Part shown: positions 1 to 4,352 of the stretch, one piece after another | How the letters are laid out: the number at the start of each line of letters is the position of its first letter | Numbering within the stretch: position 1 is the first letter of the stretch | DNA from: Deltaproteobacteria bacterium RBG_13_49_15 | GTDB taxonomy: Bacteria > Desulfobacterota > Desulfobacteria > Desulfobacterales > UBA2156 | NCBI GenBank assembly: GCA_001797695.1 | Contig: MGQD01000147.1 | Location: 1-5,650, forward strand | Direction: 5' to 3' | DNA length: 5,650 nt | Program-made: the position numbers and the translations under genes | Notes under the pieces: generated by a model | What the model was told of the DNA's origin: nothing | Database searches by the model: none | Seen by the model: the letters and a program-made list of their open reading frames with translations, nothing else

Positions 1-268
1 AACCTGTGTGGCGGCAGCATACGATGCGGAAGGCCGAAAACCCGGAACCGATCCGGAAATCACCTTTGTCACCGGCAACTTAAACGTAACCTATCTCCAA
101 CCCACCCCCATGAATACCGAGCTTCTCTTAAAGGCCAGGGTCAAAGAACAAAAGGAAAAAAAGATCGTTGTCACCTGTTCTCTTTTTGCAGATGGGAAAG
201 AATGTGCCAAAGGCGAGGTAGTGGGGATCCGGGTGCCGTCTCGGAGAAACATGTTAAAGGATGGTTGA
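1..268 (+). CDS. PaaI-like hotdog-fold acyl-CoA thioesterase, C-terminal part (5' end outside window)
   Basis: The frame is open from base 2 to the TGA at 266-268, giving about 88 residues of a protein that begins before the window. The GTG at base 8 is probably an internal valine rather than a start. The pattern VTGNLNVTYLQPTP, then a charged strand (LLLKARVKEQ), then a strand with the DG turn (SLFADGKECAKGEVV), matches the last beta-strands of PaaI/YbgC-like hotdog thioesterases, in which 'V.YL.P' is a common signature. Family members hydrolyse cytosolic acyl-CoA thioesters as homo-oligomers. The catalytic Asp/Asn/Glu region lies in the missing N-terminal half, so activity and substrate cannot be judged. 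Its 189-nt gap to the next gene argues against tight co-transcription. A hotdog dehydratase-like relative is a less likely alternative. Confidence 0.7.
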   Translation, partial: TCVAAAYDAEGRKPGTDPEITFVTGNLNVTYLQPTPMNTELLLKARVKEQKEKKIVVTCSLFADGKECAKGEVVGIRVPSRRNMLKDG

Positions 269-288
269 ATCAATCGGATTCAAATCCG
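265..288. repeat. Overlapping small inverted repeats at the thioesterase 3' end
   Basis: TTGAATC (265-271) and GATTCAA (277-283) are perfect 7-nt inverted arms around a 5-nt loop, and they overlap the thioesterase stop codon. A second, mutually exclusive hairpin is possible: CGGAT (275-279) with ATCCG (284-288). No T-run follows, so this is not a normal intrinsic terminator. It could be an operator or a weak 3' mRNA structure. The arms are short enough to be chance. Confidence 0.3.
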
Positions 289-313
289 GAATCACAAGGA
301 TACGAAAAATGGA

Positions 314-339
314 TTGACAATACCACATTGTGTGATAAT
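314..339 (+). promoter_or_regulatory. Candidate sigma70-type promoter for the Rieske/cytochrome b operon
   Basis: A perfect -35 hexamer TTGACA (314-319) is followed by an extended -10 element TGTGATAAT (331-339, with GATAAT at 334-339). The spacer to GATAAT is only 14 nt; reading TAATTT (336-341) as the -10 gives 16 nt but a poorer hexamer. A short palindrome, CACATTGTG (324-332), sits inside the spacer and could be an operator. The AT-rich spacer (269-457) is a sensible place for the operon promoter, and the 5' leader would be about 110 nt. This rests on motif matching only. Confidence 0.35.
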
Positions 340-457
340 TTTACGGTTTAAAGAAATTGATCTCTTTTAAAAAATTTTTAGATGAATGGTGTTTTTTCCC
401 CGACATTTCATTTGAATTGATCCGGATGTGCTGCATTCCAAACGGAGATAGGATATA

Positions 458-976
458 ATGATCATCGCCGAAACAGGTCCCCCTCAACCGCGGGAACATC
501 TCCAAGAAAAGTGCGTCAACCCCTCCCGAAGAGCCTTCTTAATGACATCAATACTTGCAGGAGGCGCAATCGTTCTGTCGGCAGCCCCCCTGGTTTCAAC
601 CGTTATTGTGCCATCCCTGAAGAAAGGCGTGGGACGATGGATCGATTTCGGGAAAGCGGATTCCTTGACTTCGGATCATTTCAGCATGCTGTCCTATGAA
701 TTCATGGTTAAGGACGGTTGGCTGGATCTTCCACAGCGGGGTTTTGTCTGGGCCAAAGCCGATTCCATGGAAGGCTTCAAAATCTTTTCCTCAACATGTT
801 CACATCTGGCCTGCAATGTAATTTGGAACAAGGATTCCCGCGTATTCGAATGCCCTTGCCACTCCGGCCGATTCGATCCGGACGGCCGACCGGTGTCCGG
901 ACCGCCGAAAAAACCCCTCTCCCTCTTGCTGCATAAAGTCGAAGAAGAAAAGTTGCTTATTCACATAACCCTATAA
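458..976 (+). CDS. Rieske [2Fe-2S] iron-sulfur protein of a bc-type quinol oxidase complex
   Basis: This 172-residue protein should carry the high-potential 2Fe-2S cluster that takes the first electron from quinol at the outer face of the membrane and passes it to a haem acceptor. Box 1 is C114-S-H116-L-A-C119 and box 2 is C132-P-C134-H135-S-G. C114, H116, C132 and H135 would hold the cluster, and C119/C134 would form the usual stabilising disulfide. The Pro loop SGPP is at 147-150. SRRAFL (residues 23-28) followed by a hydrophobic stretch (about 29-52) is a typical Tat signal-anchor. Length and order are normal for a QcrA/PetA-type Rieske subunit; box 1 has LAC where LGC is more usual. The ATG at 458 has a purine-rich site (GGAG 444-447, AGGA 450-453). 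The next gene starts 35 nt downstream, and cytochrome b is the third gene, so an EB_dh gene separates the two classical partners. Confidence 0.93.
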   Translation: MIIAETGPPQPREHLQEKCVNPSRRAFLMTSILAGGAIVLSAAPLVSTVIVPSLKKGVGRWIDFGKADSLTSDHFSMLSYEFMVKDGWLDLPQRGFVWAKADSMEGFKIFSSTCSHLACNVIWNKDSRVFECPCHSGRFDPDGRPVSGPPKKPLSLLLHKVEEEKLLIHITL

Positions 977-996
977 TCTCGGTCCATCATCGGGCC

Positions 997-1004
997 AAAG
1001 GAGG
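997..1004 (+). promoter_or_regulatory. Strong ribosome binding site of the first EB_dh-type gene
   Basis: AAAGGAGG lies exactly 7 nt before the ATG at 1012. It is the strongest Shine-Dalgarno match in the window and fixes that start. It suggests that the first haem protein is translated at least as well as its operon partners. Confidence 0.75.
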
Positions 1005-1011
1005 AAATCGA

Positions 1012-2001
1012 ATGCGAAAACAAATGTTTTTGGGAATGACAATGTGCCTCACGCTGAGCATCATCGGGGTATTTTTTTTCTCAGGAAGCGTTGCCGGAGC
1101 AGCGAAACAGAATCTGATTGCAACCTATTTAAAAGTTGCCCCGACAGGTTTGGATGACGGAGTTTGGGGAAAGATCAAGGCGCTGGAGGTCCCGTTCGAC
1201 GGCAAGGAAAAGTTTGCCGGCAAAAAGACAGCCTTAACCACAAAGGCTGTCTATACGGACAAAGAAATCTATTTCTGGTTCACATGGAAAGATGGGACAA
1301 TGAGCCTGACAAAGGAAGCCTGGAAATATGACGGGCAGACCTGGTCACACCTGAAAGGAGATGAGGACCGGATCGCCCTTTTGTTTGAGATCAACCGGAT
1401 CAACAATTTTGCCACGAAAGGGTGCGCGATCGTATGTCATGTACCTCAAGGAGCGCCCAATGCGAAAGATGGAAAATTTGGGACTTCAACCGAGGCTGAG
1501 AAAGGAGACCTGTGGCATTGGAAGGCGGCCCGTTCCGACCCAGCCGGGTATGCCGACGACGGTTACCTGACAAAAATCAGCGACACCAAAGGCGGCCGCA
1601 AAGGGGATTCCGGGAAAGGCGGCGATAAGCAGAACATGACCGAAGACAAATCGAAACCCATGTATATGCTCGCTCCTGGAAAAAAGTTGGGTAAGAATGG
1701 AATCATGCTGGCTGCGGATGCCGTTGAAATCACCGACTACAAAGTTTTCAAACCGGGCGACGTCATTACCTACCGCATGCCGGTGGCAGCAGAGGGGTCG
1801 TTTGCCGATATCAAGGCCGTCAGCCGTTATTCGGACGGCGCCTGGACGGTGATGCTCTCCCGCAAGCTGGACACGGGGCATGATGATGATGTGGCTTTCA
1901 ACCCCCAGAGAAAATACAGCTTCGCCATGGCGCTATTTGACGATTCCAAGGATCAGGATTCCTATGATTCGGAAACTCTGACCCTGGAGTTCAAACGCTG
2001 A
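1012..2001 (+). CDS. Exported EB_dh-family (ethylbenzene dehydrogenase gamma-like) haem protein with CX3CH motif, copy 1
   Basis: The 329-residue product has a Sec-type signal (MRKQ, hydrophobic residues 5-27, probable cleavage after A28-G29-A30), so it should act in the periplasm. The mature part resembles the EB_dh haem-binding domain found in gamma subunits of ethylbenzene/DMSO-reductase-type enzymes. Visible blocks are YTDKEIYFWFTW (81-92), HLKGDEDRIALLFEI (113-127), EKGDLWHWKAARS (163-175), YADDGYLT (180-187) and WTVMLSRKLDTGHDDD (278-293). Characterised EB_dh domains bind haem b through Met and Lys; M219 and K285 are conserved candidates here, but I cannot assign them. Unusually, C138-A-I-V-C142-H143 forms CX3CH, suggesting covalent haem with non-standard spacing. 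Residues 193-215 form a Gly/Lys-rich, probably flexible loop. The gene sits between the Rieske and cytochrome b genes, as an acceptor subunit might. No molybdenum or iron-sulfur dehydrogenase partner gene is present. About half its residues match copy 2. Confidence 0.82.
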   Translation: MRKQMFLGMTMCLTLSIIGVFFFSGSVAGAAKQNLIATYLKVAPTGLDDGVWGKIKALEVPFDGKEKFAGKKTALTTKAVYTDKEIYFWFTWKDGTMSLTKEAWKYDGQTWSHLKGDEDRIALLFEINRINNFATKGCAIVCHVPQGAPNAKDGKFGTSTEAEKGDLWHWKAARSDPAGYADDGYLTKISDTKGGRKGDSGKGGDKQNMTEDKSKPMYMLAPGKKLGKNGIMLAADAVEITDYKVFKPGDVITYRMPVAAEGSFADIKAVSRYSDGAWTVMLSRKLDTGHDDDVAFNPQRKYSFAMALFDDSKDQDSYDSETLTLEFKR

Positions 2002-2024
2002 TCTGGAAGCCCGGATACAGGTAA

Positions 2025-3107
2025 ATGGTGGAGGAAATGACGAGGCAACGGATCGAACCGGGTTCCAAAGACAAGGCGCTGGAGGGGCTCTTGAAAAGGC
2101 TGCAGGGGTTGGAGATTCCGGCTGATGCGATCTGCTGGCGCCGGTTTTTCGGATCGATGATCCTGGTGCTGCTAACCCTGCTCTTCCTGTCCGGAGTATT
2201 GATGGCGTTTTTCTATTCTCCGGTTCCAGGGACCGCTTACGATAGCGTTGATCATCTGCAATTCAACCTGCCCATGGGGAATCTGCTTCGGGGAGTGCAT
2301 CACTATGCATGGAACCTTCTTTTAATTGTGATGGGTTTTCACTTGTTCAGAGCGTTCATCCTGGGGGCTTACAAAGCCCCCAGGCAGCTAGTTTGGATTT
2401 CCGGCGTCTCTTTTTTTCTCATTATTCCACTGTTCATCATTACCGGCGACCTTCTGCCCTGGGATCAAAAAGGATACTGGTCGACTCAGGTCCGTTTAAG
2501 TATCATCGGTTCAATCCCTGTTGTCGGGGATCTGCTTGTGCAGATGTTCCGGGGAGGTCCGCTGACCGGAATTGTCGCCCTGACCCGGTTTTACATTTTA
2601 CATATTCTTCTATTGCCCGGAGCTCTTATTTTTCTGATCGCTTTCCACCTGTATGCCTTGGTCACCCGGGGGCTTTCAGGGCCTTTGTCCGGAAACGGAA
2701 CACCGAGACCAAGAGCTCCTTTTTTTCCGGTCATCGTCAATCGCTGGCTCTTGCTGTTCATCGTATCAGCAATAGGCCTTGGCATAATGGCCTGGCGATG
2801 GCCGGCGCCTTTGGGCGATCCCGCCGATCCGACGGATTCTTCGTTTATACCCCGCCCGGAATGGTGGGTTCTATTCTTGAATCAATTGGTTACTATTTTC
2901 AAAGGCCCGTTGATGATTATCGGCTCGGCGATCATACCCGGCGGACTTCTCGTCCTGATGACGGCGCTCCCTTTTCTGGACCGCTCCCCGGAACGCCGCC
3001 CCTGGAGGCGCAAGAGGGTAATGATTATCGCGATCGTAATTATTGCTGTTCTAACGGTCCTGTCCGTTATGGGTTATATCGAGCATTTTGTGCGTCCTGA
3101 ACATTAG
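2025..3107 (+). CDS. Cytochrome b, full-length, of a Rieske/cytochrome b quinol oxidase complex
   Basis: This 360-residue membrane protein would oxidise quinol at the outer site and return electrons across the membrane through two b haems. Predicted helices are about 41-64, 92-114, 121-140, 187-214, 241-257, 281-317 (possibly two segments) and 331-351. Haem ligands are H92/H106 (14 apart) in the second helix and H193/H208 (15 apart) in the fourth. The 15-residue spacing is like b6f/QcrB proteins rather than mitochondrial-type bc1, which has 14. GDLLPWDQ (141-148) matches the conserved GYxLPW region. The quinol-site motif is P278-E-W-W281, in place of the usual PEWY, with the catalytic Glu kept. 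The b6- and subunit-IV-like parts are fused in one chain. The start is uncertain: ATG 2025 has only a weak upstream site (ACAGG 2017-2021), while ATG 2037 has GGAGG only 2 nt away; the choice changes four residues. It begins 23 nt after the EB_dh gene. Confidence 0.93.
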   Translation: MVEEMTRQRIEPGSKDKALEGLLKRLQGLEIPADAICWRRFFGSMILVLLTLLFLSGVLMAFFYSPVPGTAYDSVDHLQFNLPMGNLLRGVHHYAWNLLLIVMGFHLFRAFILGAYKAPRQLVWISGVSFFLIIPLFIITGDLLPWDQKGYWSTQVRLSIIGSIPVVGDLLVQMFRGGPLTGIVALTRFYILHILLLPGALIFLIAFHLYALVTRGLSGPLSGNGTPRPRAPFFPVIVNRWLLLFIVSAIGLGIMAWRWPAPLGDPADPTDSSFIPRPEWWVLFLNQLVTIFKGPLMIIGSAIIPGGLLVLMTALPFLDRSPERRPWRRKRVMIIAIVIIAVLTVLSVMGYIEHFVRPEH

Positions 3108-3146
3108 TGCAGGAAAACGGCGTACCCCAGGTTTTTTGTACCTGCA
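3108..3146 (+). other. Hairpin directly after the cytochrome b stop codon
   Basis: TGCAGG (3108-3113) pairs with CCTGCA (3141-3146), and AAAAC (3114-3118) with GTTTT (3131-3135). This leaves a 12-nt loop and a 5-nt bulge (3136-3140). The arms start on the base after the TAG. No T-run follows the 3' arm, so it is not a classic terminator. It could protect the 3' end of the upstream message or lower expression of the second EB_dh gene. No experimental support is available. Confidence 0.4.
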
Positions 3147-3202
3147 TCCGTTAATATGAATTGTTAAAAAAAGCATCATATTCGTCAATCGTATTCATCA
3201 AT

Positions 3203-3209
3203 GGAGAGG
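3203..3209 (+). promoter_or_regulatory. Ribosome binding site that favours the start at 3216
   Basis: GGAGAGG lies 6 nt before the ATG at 3216. An upstream in-frame ATG at 3201 overlaps this site and has no good site of its own. Starting at 3216 also puts the CX3CH cysteines at residues 138 and 142, exactly as in the first paralogue. Both facts support the shorter protein. Confidence 0.65.
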
Positions 3210-3215
3210 CAACCG

Positions 3216-4217
3216 ATGTCAAAGTGGTTAATTGCAGGGATTGTCATGCTTTTGGGCGCAAGTCTTGTGTTAGCGGCTACATATAAGTCGAACACAGACG
3301 GGTCAGGAGTCATGACGATCACAGCCCGATATGCCAAGGCGCCGCCTGCCGGTATGGATGACCCCGCGTGGCAACATGTTGCTCCATCGCAGGTTCCCAT
3401 AGCCGGCCGCGACGAGATGGCCGATGCCAAAGGGAGCGTTTCGACACGAGTCGTCTACACGAATGACGAAATCTACTTTTTGCTCAGTTGGGAGGATACA
3501 ACCTGCAGTATCATTAAGGATTCTTGGCAGTTTGACGGAATGAAATGGGCTCATCTCAAAGGTGACGAAGATCGGATAGCCCTTCTTTTTGAGATCACGA
3601 GGATAAACCGGTTTTCGTCCCGGGGTTGCGCCGTAACTTGTCATAGCCCGCCGGATTTACCCAGAGAAGAGTGGAAGCTGGCTACAAAAAGTCCGACGGA
3701 AAAAGGAGACCTGTGGCACTGGAAAGCTGCCCGATCATCCCCCTATCAGCATGCCGACGACGGGTGGCTTACCGTGGCGGGGAATCCGTCCGGCTCCTAT
3801 CGGGAAACCGGACGAAGAAGTGACGATGGCCATGGCGGAGACGTCAAGAACGAAACTCCTGACGGAGCGCGTCCTGCTTATATGAGGGATCCGTCACGGA
3901 AACCCGCAATGAATGGGTTCTTACTCCTAGAGGAAGCCGTCCTTATTAGGGACTACTCTGTTTTTAAAGCCGGCGAGGTGATCCCCTACCGGCTTCCAAT
4001 CAAACCGGATGGGTCCCGGTTCGATGTCAAAGCTGAAAGTCGCTATGCCGATGGCAGGTGGACGGTCATGCTTCATCGAAAGCTCGACACAGGCCATGAC
4101 GATGATGTAGCCTTTAACCCAAGCAAGCGGTTCAGCTTCGCTATAGCGGTTTTCGACAACTCCGGGTCCAATCACTCCAAGACCACCCGCGCTCTCGTAT
4201 TGGTATTTAAACGCTGA
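3216..4217 (+). CDS. Exported EB_dh-family haem protein with CX3CH motif, copy 2
   Basis: From ATG 3216 the product has 333 residues; ATG 3201 would add five (MERQP). A Sec-type signal is clear: MSKW, hydrophobic residues 5-20, probable cleavage after A20 in VLA-ATY. It repeats every conserved block of copy 1: YTNDEIYF (81-88), HLKGDEDRIALLFEI (113-127), EKGDLWHWKAARS (162-174), HADDGWLT (179-186) and WTVMLHRKLDTGHDDD (282-297). The motif C138-A-V-T-C142-H143 is again CX3CH. Residues 41-143 align with copy 1 without a gap; by hand count 52 of 103 are identical. H113, H168, H294, M223 and K289 are shared possible haem contacts. The two copies are old duplicates, so they probably have distinct roles, such as successive electron carriers or alternative partners. 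It follows cytochrome b after about 108 nt that include a hairpin, so it is probably in the same operon but may be expressed differently. Confidence 0.8.
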   Translation: MSKWLIAGIVMLLGASLVLAATYKSNTDGSGVMTITARYAKAPPAGMDDPAWQHVAPSQVPIAGRDEMADAKGSVSTRVVYTNDEIYFLLSWEDTTCSIIKDSWQFDGMKWAHLKGDEDRIALLFEITRINRFSSRGCAVTCHSPPDLPREEWKLATKSPTEKGDLWHWKAARSSPYQHADDGWLTVAGNPSGSYRETGRRSDDGHGGDVKNETPDGARPAYMRDPSRKPAMNGFLLLEEAVLIRDYSVFKAGEVIPYRLPIKPDGSRFDVKAESRYADGRWTVMLHRKLDTGHDDDVAFNPSKRFSFAIAVFDNSGSNHSKTTRALVLVFKR

Positions 4218-4241
4218 TCGTTTTTTGTGCAGTATTTGTCT

Positions 4242-4268
4242 AGGCAGTTTGCATCTTTTTGCCTTTTT
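4242..4268 (+). terminator. Weak intrinsic terminator candidate after the second EB_dh gene
   Basis: AGGCA (4242-4246) and TGCCT (4260-4264) form a 5-bp stem, extendable by one G-T pair, around a 13-nt loop. A T-run (4264-4268) follows immediately. The stem is short, so termination may be partial. The same stretch holds a perfect tandem 8-mer, CTTTTTGC twice (4255-4270). A second T-run (4221-4226) lies just after the stop, behind a very weak AAACG/CGTTT stem (4209-4213 and 4219-4223). Position at the end of the operon supports the call more than stem strength does. Confidence 0.3.
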
Positions 4269-4270
4269 GC

Positions 4271-4299
4271 TTGACACCCAGGAGCGATTGCCCTAGGTT
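4271..4299 (+). promoter_or_regulatory. Candidate sigma70-type promoter for the acyl-CoA synthetase gene
   Basis: A perfect -35 TTGACA (4271-4276) is followed after exactly 17 nt by TAGGTT (4294-4299), which keeps three of six -10 consensus positions, including the first two and the last. Transcription would start near 4306, leaving about 47 nt of leader before the ATG at 4353. It follows directly on the terminator candidate, which fits an operon boundary. The weak -10 suggests low or activator-dependent use. Confidence 0.35.
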
Positions 4300-4352
4300 G
4301 TTTCTTGAAAAAGCAATAGCTTATCATTCGCTCCATCTGCTCAAAAGACGCT

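Noticed and set aside
274..290. GGATTCAAATCC resembles a tRNA T-arm, hinting at a tRNA or attachment site
   Set aside because: With a proper 7-nt loop the stem does not pair (G-G clash), and no acceptor, anticodon or D arm can be found around it.
454..459. TATAAT overlapping the Rieske start codon
   Set aside because: It overlaps the start codon itself, so it could not drive this gene, and no suitable -35 lies at the right spacing.
1072..1079. Run of eight T in the signal-peptide codons of the first EB_dh gene, a possible phase-variable tract
   Set aside because: It encodes Phe codons in a normal hydrophobic signal, is short and single, and nothing else suggests phase variation.
1486..1881. 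Long open frame on the - strand inside the first EB_dh gene
   Set aside because: It lies opposite a gene with clear family motifs, has no recognisable domain and is best explained as a codon-bias shadow.
2309..3100. Long open frame in another + frame inside cytochrome b
   Set aside because: Its translation is low-complexity Ser/Arg/Gly/Pro with no domain, while the overlapping frame carries all cytochrome b ligands.
4283..4321. Imperfect inverted repeat AGCGATTGC / GCAATAGCT in the synthetase leader
   Set aside because: It has one G-A mismatch and a 21-nt loop without a T-run, too weak to call a terminator or riboswitch.
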